Assembly (NCBI GenBank): GCA_001298575.1
Contig: LJCV01000246.1
Span: 1 to 64,000 of the forward strand
From: Actinobacteria bacterium OK074
GTDB lineage: Bacteria; Actinomycetota; Actinomycetes; Streptomycetales; Streptomycetaceae
Reading direction: 5' to 3'
Length of the DNA: 64,000 bases
The notes beneath the pieces were generated by a model. It made no database searches and had not been told where the DNA came from. It saw nothing but the letters and a program-made list of their open reading frames with translations. Within the stretch, counting starts at the first letter, position 1, and each line of letters opens with the position of its first letter. Positions 18,401 to 26,600 of this stretch are shown here, piece after piece. The position numbers and the translations under genes were made by a program.

Positions 18401-18599
18401 CCGACCTCATGCTGATGCCCTGGATGTCCATCCGGAACAGCTTGAGGTCGGAGAAGTCGTCGCTGTTCGAGCTGCTGAGCTTGTCGAAGATGGTCGACCG
18501 GGGCGGGATGGTGTAGCCGGTGAAGTCGGTGACGGCCTGGGCGAAGTAGTCGTCCGGGTCGTAGCTGGGGGTCCCGGAGGTGCTGGTGCTGTCGGCCAT
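15462..18599 (-). CDS. Large repeat-rich WXG-containing T7SS-associated protein
   Basis: 1045 residues, not assignable to a characterised family. Residues 1-200 are an unassigned globular region. About 205-260 is helical with AAWKGKAAS, a WxG-type motif; helices continue to about 440. Residues 443-553 are Asn/Asp-rich heptads (NNLNDNL, NNLGDNF). About 595-810 contains three 55-residue units plus a partial one, with PDGST and DDGTLTT motifs. About 823-876 are pentapeptides of the LDTSG/LNTSG type. Then comes a Gly/Met-rich segment, a basic KRRGRG patch and the C-terminal block WLTEDEDVWGT. No signal peptide is visible, as expected for a T7SS substrate. It sits between the esx genes and the giant effector operon. 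Role unknown; a surface, scaffold or carrier protein is possible. Confidence 0.8.
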   Translation of the reverse strand: MADSTSTSGTPSYDPDDYFAQAVTDFTGYTIPPRSTIFDKLSSSNSDDFSDLKLFRMDIQGISMRSVTEADYSAIGGWQVNKGEDYDLAFYDAGGDGAHDSVKMKKARIVMIGVTVDDKGRATLWGDGQITGGGAFEGSYSHVQWDSGPMAQYISGSKLVLDHLLTGPDYSTTGFSYSGLSVIDDNAVDMLSFETTGQSFDRVVQFFKDHSDIVNQWMTSLGEDQAAWKGKAASLFWHLLDELKTNYDGYVSQLGGKEYTATNSTLGGYVPKSKLSDALAAAQLALKNAVTSLQTAWNDWASDGQHDPHYHVKKILDEISKWVINNNINHVLSSTESTYSEYGGGTYTSYSTDANFKQVSDYGDLTQHTTWQKVADAAVKSWSDHADVKLKQPAIDALSAVKNAWADVQDAFDDEVKNKNNETLAEVLQKEENEIAEEEAKENNDNLNENLNNLNDNLNNLGDNFNNLNDNLNDSLNNLGDNFNNLNDDLNDSLDDIGNNFNNLNDDLGDSLNNIGDGLNSSLNDLNDNLGNSLNSVGDGLDDLGNLNTNSLLNGDGTTDNSLLNGDGSTGNDLTNSALNTLTPTSLLSNDDTTKNGSTSLNSPTGGTTQLNGDGTLTTTYPDGSTQTIDPSTGLVTTTNPDGTTSVSQLNPGSTITNPDGSTTTLNDDGTLTTSFPDGTSQTIDPTTGQVSTVNPDGTVSTSTLNPTDGSFTTPDGSTSQLNADGSVTTKFPDGSTETLNPDTGQVSVTDASGNVTTTHLNPGDSFTNPDGSTTTLNDDGTLTTKFPDGSTQTLNPDTGQLTTTDPSGHTTTTDIDGSDLPSSSIDTSGLNTSGLNTSGIDTSGLDNSDLDTSGLDTSGLNSSSLNTSSLNGGGLNTTSGGLDPTLDSGYDDYDSTPYTGGALRSDTAADGTALAAFAGTQSASSGTPLNPMGMGGMGGGGMGGAGGGQGGNSERTRAVLTDPAGGTKRRGRGARSTSVDEDEDVVYTRPTTSSAPYPVAGGPGATGQNGRSTESGDRTREAWLTEDEDVWGTDEGGSPAVIGR
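15970..16130 (-). repeat. 15-bp repeats encoding xDTSG/LNTSG pentapeptides
   Basis: About ten consecutive pentapeptides of the form (I/L)(N/D)TSG or close variants, visible on the plus strand as repeated gctggtgttcag / gctcgtgtcgag blocks. Confidence 0.85.
16165..16790 (-). repeat. ~165-bp tandem repeats (NPDGS / DDGTLTT units)
   Basis: Three units of about 55 codons plus one partial unit. Each contains an NPDGS-T-LN-DGTLTT-FPDGS-T-(I/L)-P-TGQV order. They are Thr/Gly/Asp-rich and probably form beta-strands joined by PDG turns. Long stretches are nearly identical at DNA level, so this part could recombine or be misassembled. Confidence 0.88.
16940..17275 (-). repeat. Asn-rich 21-bp (heptad) repeats
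   Basis: About fifteen heptads with Leu/Phe/Ile at two positions and Asn/Asp elsewhere (for example DNLNNLG, DNFNNLN). Plus-strand DNA shows repeated gttgttgagattgtc-like blocks. The codon use is much more AT-rich than the neighbourhood. Confidence 0.88.
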
Positions 18600-18657
18600 G
18601 GGGCGGAACTCCGCTACTGGGAACGAGGGGACGGGAGTTGGGGGGAGCGGGTGCGGA

Positions 18658-18694
18658 GGCGCACGGCCCGGCGGGAGCCGGCGGGCCGTGCGCC
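18658..18694 (-). terminator. GC-rich hairpin after the T7SS-associated gene
   Basis: Perfect inverted repeat of at least 12 bp: GCGCACGGCCCG (18659-18670) and CGGGCCGTGCGC (18682-18693) with an 11-nt loop, ending about 5 bp beyond the stop at 18699. It may reduce transcription into the repeat-protein gene, or protect the esx-side mRNA 3' end. Confidence 0.6.
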
Positions 18695-18698
18695 GGGC

Positions 18699-19148
18699 TC
18701 AGGAGTCGTTCGAGTCGGTGCCGCTCATGTCGCCGTCGACGGTGTCGAAGATGTCCAGCAGCTTCTCGCCGTCGATCGAGTCCAGGCTGTCGCCCTGCGT
18801 CTTGAGCAGGGTGGTGATGGTTTCCTCAAGGGCGTCGTCGATGTCGTCGAAGAGGGTCTTCTGACCGGTGAGGATCTTGTCGAGCGCGCCCGCCTGCGTC
18901 TTGAGCGCCTCCACGAGCGTGGATCCGCCGACCGGGTCCTTGCTGTCGCCGCCGTTCATCAGGCCGATCCGCAGGATCTTGGCGAGGCCCGCGGCCGAAC
19001 CCTCGCCGGTCTCCGCGACCAGGTTCTTCAGGGACCGGACGCCCGCCTTGTCCTTGCGGATCTCCAGCAGATCGCTGATGAAGTCGGCGACATCGTTGTT
19101 CTTGAAGTTCTTCAGCGCGGTCGAGTCCAGATGGGTCAGGTCTGCCAT
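18699..19148 (-). CDS. Type VII secretion system-associated protein
   Basis: 149 residues, acidic and predicted all-helical, with no cysteine or tryptophan. The ATG at 19148 has a GGAGGCACCC ribosome site. The N-terminus (LDSTALKNFKNNDVADFISD) and the repeated Leu/Ile spacing suggest two helical bundles. The C-terminus ends in an Asp/Ser-rich tail. Similar Streptomyces proteins are, to my recollection, labelled only as 'T7SS-associated'. It lies between the second esx gene (136 bp upstream) and the repeat protein, and a strong hairpin follows its stop. A chaperone or adaptor role is possible but nothing in the sequence proves it. Confidence 0.7.
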   Translation of the reverse strand: MADLTHLDSTALKNFKNNDVADFISDLLEIRKDKAGVRSLKNLVAETGEGSAAGLAKILRIGLMNGGDSKDPVGGSTLVEALKTQAGALDKILTGQKTLFDDIDDALEETITTLLKTQGDSLDSIDGEKLLDIFDTVDGDMSGTDSNDS

Positions 19149-19284
19149 GGGTGCCTCCGCGGGCGGGACGCGCCGACCCTGGCGTACGGCGCGGCGACGG
19201 TACGGGAAGATGCCTGTACCGCACCGACCACGGGAAGACCGGTCGATGCGGTGAGGCCGGCCGGTCCACCGGCCGATGGTGACC

Positions 19285-19608
19285 TCAGCGGCCGATGGTG
19301 ACCTCGGACCACATCTGGCTGAGCGAGTTCTCGCTGTACTTGTAGCTCCCCGAGATGTCGCTGAGGAGCTGCGCGTGCGAGGTCAGCAGGGTCTCCATGT
19401 TCTGCACCGCGCCGTCCCAGGCCGCCTGCTTCTGGCGGTAGGTGTCGGCGTCGTTGCCGTACCAGGTCTTGGACAGCTCGCTGAGCTCCGCCTCCAGGCT
19501 GGACAGCGTCTGCGCAATCGCCTTGGTCTGCATGACCATGTCGTCGGCGGCGTTCGACATGTGGTTGTAGCTGACGTAGATGTAACCGTCGGTCAGGTTG
19601 TCTGCCAC
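19285..19608 (-). CDS. WXG100-family protein (Esx-like, WYG motif)
   Basis: 107 residues with the classical WXG100 layout: helix, hairpin TWYGNDADTY at about 48-57, helix. Members of this ~100-residue family form dimers or heterodimers and are exported by EccC-type machines. The start has no TTG/GTG ambiguity: ATG 19608, 99 bp after the stop of the upstream esx gene. It is paired with the YQG-type protein encoded at 19708-20046, as in other Streptomyces esx pairs. Which one corresponds to EsxA or EsxB of S. coelicolor cannot be told without alignment. Confidence 0.88.
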   Translation of the reverse strand: MADNLTDGYIYVSYNHMSNAADDMVMQTKAIAQTLSSLEAELSELSKTWYGNDADTYRQKQAAWDGAVQNMETLLTSHAQLLSDISGSYKYSENSLSQMWSEVTIGR

Positions 19609-19707
19609 GGCTTGCCTCTTTCACACGGTGTGGGGCTCGGACGTGACCACAAGGTCACCGGGGAGGGCGGCACGACCGGTACCGGAGGTGCCGACGCGGG
19701 GCGTCTT

Positions 19708-20046
19708 TCAGCCGGCCAGCTGGTCGAAGGCCGACTGCGCCGCGTTGTACGCCTGGTTGATGGAGTCGTTCGAGGAACCCTGGGTCTTGTTGTGTTCCAC
19801 GAGGCTCTGGTTGAGCCGGTCGATGACGTCCTCAAGGTTCTTGAGGATGACGTTGCACTGGCCGTCCCACTGGGCGAGGAGCTGGCCGTACTGGCCGCCG
19901 TCGCTGCCCTGGTAGCCGCTGCCCAGGGTGGAACGGGTGCTGTCGACGTCCTGACGGATCTTCACGATGCCGCTGAAGGCGCTCTCCAGGGCCTGGATAC
20001 CGTTCCGGGTCGAACCTTCGCTTGACTGCTGGCCGTCGCCTGCCAT
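19708..20046 (-). CDS. WXG100-family protein (Esx-like, YQG variant)
   Basis: 112 residues, helical hairpin architecture. The turn reads GYQGSDGGQY (about residues 44-53), so the usual Trp of WxG is Tyr-Gln-Gly here. ATG 20046 is preferred because GGTGGG lies 5-9 nt upstream. An in-frame ATG 15 bp earlier lacks a ribosome site. The first 13 residues are polar and Ser/Gly-rich. A good promoter sits about 45 bp upstream, so this gene probably heads the esx transcript. It likely forms a heterodimer with the WYG protein encoded next to it. Confidence 0.85.
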   Translation of the reverse strand: MAGDGQQSSEGSTRNGIQALESAFSGIVKIRQDVDSTRSTLGSGYQGSDGGQYGQLLAQWDGQCNVILKNLEDVIDRLNQSLVEHNKTQGSSNDSINQAYNAAQSAFDQLAG

Positions 20047-20267
20047 CGTCCCACCTTTCATGAGTCGATCTACGGTACGAGCACAAGTGAGCCTAGATTG
20101 ACGGTAGTTGCACTGACAACGAGCTGAGGAAGATCTGAGGTTGCTGTCCGGTTCCGAACAAAGCCTTTTACTGCTACGCAACTTGACCGGAACACGCCCC
20201 TCCACGGGCGCCGGTTCTGGGGCGGGACCGGATTGGCGAGAACACGGTCTCGGCTGGCGTGAACCCG
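20047..20267. other. Intergenic region between eccB and the esx pair
   Basis: 221 bp with no convincing gene. The right-hand part holds short inverted GC-rich segments after the eccB stop. The left-hand part is AT-rich and holds the esx promoter. The base composition shift marks it as a transcription start zone, so the esx genes may be expressed far more strongly than eccD-eccB. Confidence 0.55.
20090..20119 (-). promoter_or_regulatory. Candidate housekeeping promoter for the esx transcript
   Basis: Minus-strand reading: -35 TTGTCA (20119-20114), 18-bp spacer, -10 TAGGCT (20095-20090). This is close to the HrdB consensus and lies in an unusually AT-rich patch. The expected start near 20083 leaves a short leader carrying the GGTGGG ribosome site. 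Confidence 0.55.
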
Positions 20268-21848
20268 TCAGGTCGCCGAGCCCGGGATCGCGCCCGGGGC
20301 CGAGCCCTGGTTCGCGTTCGCCCCCGGCGCCACCGCCGTACCGCCTCCGGTGACCGCGGGGCCGCCCGCACCACCGCTTCCGCCACTGCCACCGGCCCCG
20401 GTGCCGCACTGCGCCGCCGCTCCGGGCCCGGCGCCCGCGGCCGAGTCCGAGGCCGCGGCCTGTTTGCTCAGCTCCGGCCCGGTCGGCAGCATCGACAGCA
20501 GCGTGGACGGCACCCGTACCGGCGTCGCCCCGTCGTAGCCGAGGGCGGCGAGCGCGTCCGCGTCCGGGATGCGGTACTTCACGCCGTCGTCGCCGACCAG
20601 GAACGTCGTGTTGCCGACCGTCGCACCGGCCGCGCCCAGCGCCCGCACCAGCGTGCCGTGGCCCGGCCGCATCACCACGGTGTCCACCGGCACGCACGCC
20701 GCGGTCAGCGCCGTCGAGTCCGGCTGCGCCGCCGGGGCCAGCGCGGACGCCACGACCCGCACCGAGGTCACCCGCACCTGCCCGTCGGCCGGGTCGACCT
20801 GGGCGCACACCGACTGCCCGGACGCGAGCCGGACCGCGCGCGGCGGGCTGTCCGGCAGCCCGGACACCGACGGGTCCGTGCCCGCCGTGCCCGGCGCCTG
20901 ATGGGCCCGCAGGTCGGAGACGTCGATGGTGGCGACCGTGGGCGCCGCCCCGGCGTACGCCTGCTTGCGGGTGTCCGGGTCGCCCAGCAGCAGCGCCGAC
21001 TGGGTGTCCGTCACCGGGTGCAGGCCGTCCTTCTGGAGCACGTACTCCTGGTTCCCGGAGCCCGCGACCACCCGGAACACCTGCCCGACCCGGGTGGCCC
21101 GGCCGCCCAGTTCCGGGCCCGCCGTGCCGCGGCCGTCGACCGCCGGGGTGGCCAGCTTCGGGCCGCTCACCAGGGCGTCCAGGAAGGCCGCCGACACCGG
21201 GCGGGGCGTCACCGGCGCGTAGCCGAGGGACTCCGCCGCGCCCGAGTCCTCGTCCAGTTCGAGGCGGCTGCCCTGCCACACCAGGTAGGTGCGCTTGTCC
21301 GGGCCCCGCACCACCAACGCCGCGCCCGCGCCGACCGCGTCCGTGGTCACCGGGGCGCCCGCGACGAGGGTCGTCGCCGTACCGGTGCCGGTCGAGCACA
21401 CCTCCCACGGCGAGGTCTCCAGGTCGCCGGTGCCCGGTACGGAGTCGGGGGCGCCGGTGATGCCGACCGGCCTGCCCACCGGGGTGCCCGCCAGCGACGC
21501 CGTGCCGACCGACGTGGTCGTCAGGTCGGAGCCGCCGATCAGCACGGCCGACGCGTAGTTGCGCACCGGGCGCAGCCGGCCGTCGGAGTACAGGTAGCGG
21601 GCGCCGGTGTCCTTGTTGACGATCAGGGTGTCGCCGCTGCGCCAGGCGTCGTTGCCGCCCGGCCTGAGCAACCCGTACACCAGCGCCCCGGCACAGACCA
21701 GCACGCCGACGATCAGGCCGACCAGCGCGCCCCGGGTGGTGCGGCCCAGCGGGCTCTCCGGTGCGTCCGGGTCGGCCAGCAGCATGCCCGAGGTCAGGCG
21801 GCCCATCATGAACGTGTGCGCTTGCACCTGGTCGCGCTTCGACCGCAC
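20268..21848 (-). CDS. eccB: EccB, type VII secretion membrane protein
   Basis: 526 residues, GTG start at 21848 with GGGAGGAAA ribosome site. The cytoplasmic N-terminus (RSKRDQVQAHTFMMGRLTSGM) is the EccB signature. One membrane helix follows at about 41-62, then a large extracytoplasmic region with the repeated beta-domain pattern seen in EccB (for example YASAVLIGG). The C-terminal 80 residues are Gly/Ala-rich and probably disordered. EccB is part of the ESX membrane complex with EccC and EccD. It lies 69 bp after eccD on the same strand. Confidence 0.92.
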   Translation of the reverse strand: MRSKRDQVQAHTFMMGRLTSGMLLADPDAPESPLGRTTRGALVGLIVGVLVCAGALVYGLLRPGGNDAWRSGDTLIVNKDTGARYLYSDGRLRPVRNYASAVLIGGSDLTTTSVGTASLAGTPVGRPVGITGAPDSVPGTGDLETSPWEVCSTGTGTATTLVAGAPVTTDAVGAGAALVVRGPDKRTYLVWQGSRLELDEDSGAAESLGYAPVTPRPVSAAFLDALVSGPKLATPAVDGRGTAGPELGGRATRVGQVFRVVAGSGNQEYVLQKDGLHPVTDTQSALLLGDPDTRKQAYAGAAPTVATIDVSDLRAHQAPGTAGTDPSVSGLPDSPPRAVRLASGQSVCAQVDPADGQVRVTSVRVVASALAPAAQPDSTALTAACVPVDTVVMRPGHGTLVRALGAAGATVGNTTFLVGDDGVKYRIPDADALAALGYDGATPVRVPSTLLSMLPTGPELSKQAAASDSAAGAGPGAAAQCGTGAGGSGGSGGAGGPAVTGGGTAVAPGANANQGSAPGAIPGSAT

Positions 21849-21917
21849 GCTTTCCTCCCGGCTGGGTCGTTCTGGTTCTTTTGCGCTTCTTTTCCGCTGG
21901 GCTGTGTTCGCCCCCGG

Positions 21918-23318
21918 TCAGCCCGTGATGCCGCGCAGGGTGCCGAACACGCCCAGCAGCCACAGCGTCAGCGGCAGCAGCGCTATCGCCAGCAGCGAGT
22001 GCAGCAGCTCCGCCGCCCGGCCCCAGTACGGCACCATGCGCCGGCCCGGTACGGTCCACACCGCCACCGTGAGCGCCGCCGCCAGCGCCAGCAGCCCCGC
22101 CACCAGGAGCGCCCGGTCGCTGCCGGACAGCTCCAGCCCCCAGCCGAACGCGAGCAGCAGCAGACCCCAGGCGCCCGGCAGCACCAGCACCAGCCGTTGC
22201 GCCGTGTTCACCAGGCCCCGGCCGTGCAGGAGCAGCAGCAGCGACAGCGTCAGGGCGCACAGCAGCGCCGGGAGGCCGGGCCGGTGGGCGAGGACCACCA
22301 GCGAGGCGGACGCCAGCACGCCCGTCGCCCCGTACAGCGCGGTCATCCACTCGCCGGCCAGTTCGGTGCGCACCGCCACGTCGTTGCCCCGGTAGGGCTC
22401 GATGCCCTCCTGCAACTGTTCCGCGTTGGTCGGCAGCGCCGGCATCCGCATCCCGGCGAACCGGAACGCGAGGGTGGGCACCAGACCGCCCAGCAGCACC
22501 GTCAGCGCCGCGACCACGCCGGCCGCGCCCTCCGGGTGCACGTCGAACACCGTCATCAGCGCGCCGCCCACCGCCGTCGCCAGCGCCACCAGCGCCGACG
22601 CCAGGAACAGCGGGGTGCGCGCCGCGGAGGCCGCCAGGGCCAGCACCGCGGCGCCCGCCCAGGCCGCCGCCGCCCCCAACAGCCGTGCCCCCAGCACCTG
22701 GTGGGCCTGCGGCCCGCTCAGTTCGCCGCCCGGTACCAGCCAGCCCGCGAGGGCCAGCGCCGGGGAGGCCAGCAGGCCCAGGACGGTGCCGGTCGCCGGG
22801 TCGTCGACCGCCCGGCTGGCCGAGGCCGCGCCCGCCAGCAGCAGGAGTCCGGCGACACAGGCGGTGGCCACGCGCAGCGGGACCGAGGCGCCCGGCAGGG
22901 CCAGCAGGACCAGCCCGGCCAGCACCGCCACCGCCACCAGGCCGCGCAGCAGCACGCGCGCCGCCGCCGGGCTCCAGCCGTGCAGCCGGTCCCGGGTGAC
23001 CGCCGCGATCCCGTCCACCAGGTCGTCGAGGCGTACTTCGGGCAACGCCTCGGTGCGCGGGCGCAGATGGAGTGCCTCGCCGTCGGTCAGCCCGAGGGAG
23101 GCCAGGGTCGCCTCCTCGTCGAGCGGCCGTCCGCCGAGGCGCTGGAGTATCCAGCCGTCGTGTTCGAGACCGTTCTCCTCGGCCTCCTCCCCCGCGTACC
23201 GCAGCACCGTGGGCAGCAGGTCGGCGACCGGCACGTCGGAGGGCACGGCGAGGTCGATGGTGCGGCCCGGGGCACGCACGGTCAGATGGCACAGTCCGGT
23301 CACGGAAGTGTCGGTCAT
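21918..23318 (-). CDS. eccD: EccD, type VII secretion integral membrane protein
   Basis: 466 residues from ATG 23318. Residues about 1-90 form a ubiquitin-like (YukD-like) domain, followed by roughly eleven hydrophobic segments to the C-terminus, the EccD layout. EccD dimers form the membrane pore scaffold of ESX systems. The start is slightly uncertain: AGGAG lies 14 nt upstream of the ATG and only 2 nt upstream of an in-frame GTG at 23330. The gene diverges from eccC across a 320-bp gap and precedes eccB. Confidence 0.92.
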   Translation of the reverse strand: MTDTSVTGLCHLTVRAPGRTIDLAVPSDVPVADLLPTVLRYAGEEAEENGLEHDGWILQRLGGRPLDEEATLASLGLTDGEALHLRPRTEALPEVRLDDLVDGIAAVTRDRLHGWSPAAARVLLRGLVAVAVLAGLVLLALPGASVPLRVATACVAGLLLLAGAASASRAVDDPATGTVLGLLASPALALAGWLVPGGELSGPQAHQVLGARLLGAAAAWAGAAVLALAASAARTPLFLASALVALATAVGGALMTVFDVHPEGAAGVVAALTVLLGGLVPTLAFRFAGMRMPALPTNAEQLQEGIEPYRGNDVAVRTELAGEWMTALYGATGVLASASLVVLAHRPGLPALLCALTLSLLLLLHGRGLVNTAQRLVLVLPGAWGLLLLAFGWGLELSGSDRALLVAGLLALAAALTVAVWTVPGRRMVPYWGRAAELLHSLLAIALLPLTLWLLGVFGTLRGITG

Positions 23319-23638
23319 ACCGGGGCTCACGTCTCCTGGACGTCGGAACGGGGGCACGCGGCGCGGCGTGCCGAGTGGGGGAAGCGGGAGGGAAGGGTGA
23401 ACGGGGGCGGAAGACAGCGGTGGGGGTGTGGGAAAGCAGGGGTGACATGGACGTACGGAGTTGACGGGGTGCACACTACTGACACTCCCTGCGACTTTCG
23501 TCAACGGGAGCCCCCACGAACGGTGTTGGCAGTGCTTTCCAAGTACCGCGTATTCCGCCGTCCTGTCACCGAGGTCCGTTCCGGTGTGCGCCCCCACGTA
23601 CCGCCGCGGTGCGCGAAGTCCGTTAGGAGCCCCAAGCG
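23319..23638. promoter_or_regulatory. Divergent promoter region between eccD and eccC
   Basis: 320 bp with no supported gene. It must drive eccC rightwards and eccD-eccB leftwards. A TTGACG hexamer at 23461-23466 and TTGGCA (23526-23531) with TATTCC (23551-23556, 19-bp spacing) are weak promoter candidates for eccC. I see no clear regulator-binding palindrome. Confidence 0.4.
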
Positions 23639-26600
23639 TTGAGCGTGGTCCTGTTCCGTCGTCCGGCCCGCCGTCGCGGACCCGACATGCCCGCCGGGGA
23701 GTTGGTCCTCCAGGAACCGCCGACCCTCATGGAGACCGTCCCCGACACGTCCGCGGTGTGGACGTATCTGCCGATGGCGATGATGTCGGTCTCGATGATG
23801 ATGATGTTCCTGCGGTCGGGCGGGCAGAGCAGCGGCGTCTTCATGTACATCGCGCTCGGCATGATGGTGATGGCCGCCGCCGCGATGATGGTCGGGCAGG
23901 TCATGCGCAAGGCCGGCGACCGCAAGCAGCGGCTGCGCGGCGAACGCCGTGACTATCTGCGCTACTTGGCGCAGAGCCGGCGCACCGTGCAGCGTGCCGT
24001 GGTCGAGCAGCAACTCGCCCTCGCCTGGCGGCATCCCGAGCCGCGGGTGCTGCGCGCCATGGTCCGCACCACGCGGCTGTGGGAACGCCGGGTCAAGGAC
24101 GACGACTTCGGCGAGGTCCGGATAGCCGTCGGCGACCAGCAGCTCGCGATGCGGCTGACTCCGGTCTCCAGCAAGCCCGTCGAGGACCTCGAACCGCTGT
24201 GCGCGCACGCCCTGCGCCGTTTCATCCGCGCCTACAGCACCGTGCCCGGCCAGCCCATCGCGCTGTATCTGCGGTCCTGGTCACGGGTGTTGGTCCGCGG
24301 CGACCTCGGCGCCACCCGCGGGATGCTCCGTGCCGCGCTGTGCCAACTGGCCCTGTTCCACCCGCCGGAGGAGCTGTGGATCGCGGTCTGCGCCGGGGAC
24401 GAGGTGCGCGGCGAGTGGGAGTGGGTGAAGTGGCTGCCGCACAACCAGCACCCTCAAGAGACCGACGGCGCGGGCCCGTTGCGCATGGTGGCCTCGGCCT
24501 TCACCGATCTGGAGGACCAGCTCGGCAGCGAGTTCTCCGAGCGGCCCGCGTTCGACCCCGACGCGGTGCCCGGCCGTGACGAGCCGCTGGTGGTGGTCGT
24601 GGTGGACGGCGCGGGCATCCCGGCCGGCCACCGCTTCGACGGGCCCGGCTTCCGCAACGCCGTCGTCCTGGACCTCTCCGACACCCTCACCTGGCGGCCC
24701 GGCCGCACCACGCTGCGCCTCGACATCGCCCCGGACGCCGTCGCGCTGGTGCGCACCGACCGCAGCCGCAAGGAGCAGGCCACCGTCCTGGGCCGCCCCG
24801 ACCGGGTCGGTCCGGTCGCCGCCGAGGCGCTGGCCCGGCTGATCGCCCCGTACCGGATGAGCCTCACCTCCGACGTGGCCGAACCCCTCGCCACCGACAT
24901 GGAGTTGACCACCCTGCTCGGCATCTCCGACCTGCACCGCCTGGACCCCGACACGCTGTGGCGGCGGCACAACGGCTCCGCCCGGCTGCGGGTCCCGGTC
25001 GCGGTCGGCGCGGACGGGCGGCCCGTGGAGCTGGACATCAAGGAGTCCGCGCAGGGCGGCATGGGCCCGCACGGCATGCTGATCGGCGCCACCGGCTCCG
25101 GCAAGTCCGAACTGCTGCGCACCCTCGTCCTCGGTCTCGCGCTCACCAACTCCTCCGAGACCCTCAACTTCGTCCTCGTCGACTTCAAGGGCGGCGCGAC
25201 CTTCCTCGGCCTGGACGAACTCCCGCACACCTCCGCCGTCATCACCAACCTCGCCGACGAGGCGGCCCTGGTGGAGCGCATGCAGGACGCGCTGCACGGC
25301 GAACTCATCCGCCGCCAGGAGCTGTTGAGGTCCGCCGGCAACTACACCTCGGCCCTGGAGTACGAGAAGGCCCGGTCCGGGGGCGCCGAACTCGCCCCGC
25401 TGCCCAGCCTGTTCGTCGTCGTCGACGAGTTCAGCGAACTCCTGGCCTCGCACCGGGAGTTCATGGAGCTGTTCGTGATGATCGGCCGCCTGGGCCGGTC
25501 CCTGGGCGTACATCTGCTGCTGGCCTCGCAGCGCCTGGACGAGGGCCGGATGCACCAGTTGGAGTCGCACCTGTCGTACCGGATCGGTCTGCGCACCTTC
25601 TCCGCGATGGAGTCCCGGGGCGTCCTCGGTGTGCCCGACGCGTACGAACTGCCCTCGCAGCCCGGCAGCGGCTACCTGAAGAGCGGCATCGAGGCCCTCA
25701 CCCGGTTCCGTGCCGCCTACGTCTCCGGTCCCTACCGCAGGCGCGGCGGCGCCGTCGCGCAGGCCCGGGTCGCCACGCAGGTGGTGCCCTGGTCGACCGG
25801 GTACATCGTGCCGCGGGCGCCCGCACCGGCCGCGATCGTGCCGGAGCCCGAGGAGGAGGAGAACGCGAGCAGCCTGCTGTCGGTGGCGCTGGACCGGCTG
25901 CGCGACTCGGGGCCGCCCGCGCACCGGGTGTGGCTGCCGCCGCTGGACACCCCGTCCCCGCTCGACGTCCTCCTCGGCGGCCTGGGCGAGGACCCGGACC
26001 GGGGTCTTACGGCGTCCCGCTGGACCGGCGCCGGGAAGCTGCGGGTCCCGGTCGGTCTGGTCGACAAGCCCTTCGACCAGCGCCGTGACCCGCTCGTGGT
26101 GGACCTCGCCGGGGCGGGCGGCCATGTAGCCGTCGCGGGCGGTTCGCAGAGCGGCAAGTCCACCGTCCTCCGCAGCCTCATCATGGCGCTCGCGCTCACC
26201 CACACCCCGCGCGAAGTGCAGTTCTACTGCCTCGACTTCGGCGGCGGCACGCTCTCCCAGCTGACCGGGCTGCCGCATGTCGGCGGGGTCGCGGCCCGCC
26301 TCGACACCGAGCGGATCAGCCGTACGGTCGCCGAGGTCACCGCCGTGCTGACCCAGCGCGAGCAGTTCTTCCTGGACCACGGCATCGACTCGATGGCCAC
26401 CTACCGGCGCCGCCGGGCGGCCGGGGAGTTCCCCGACGAACCGCACGGCGACGTCTTCCTGGTGATCGACGGCTGGTCGGCGGTGCGGCAGAACTTCGAC
26501 CAGTTCATCCCCACCTTCAACCAGATCGCCACCGGCGGCCTCAACTACGGCATCCACCTGGTCGTCGCCACCGCCCGCTGGCTGGAGCTCACCGCCCCGG

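Noticed and set aside
15462..18599. CRISPR-like regular repeats
   Set aside because: The repeats are coding, in frame and encode peptide repeats; there are no unique spacers between identical palindromic repeats and no cas genes.
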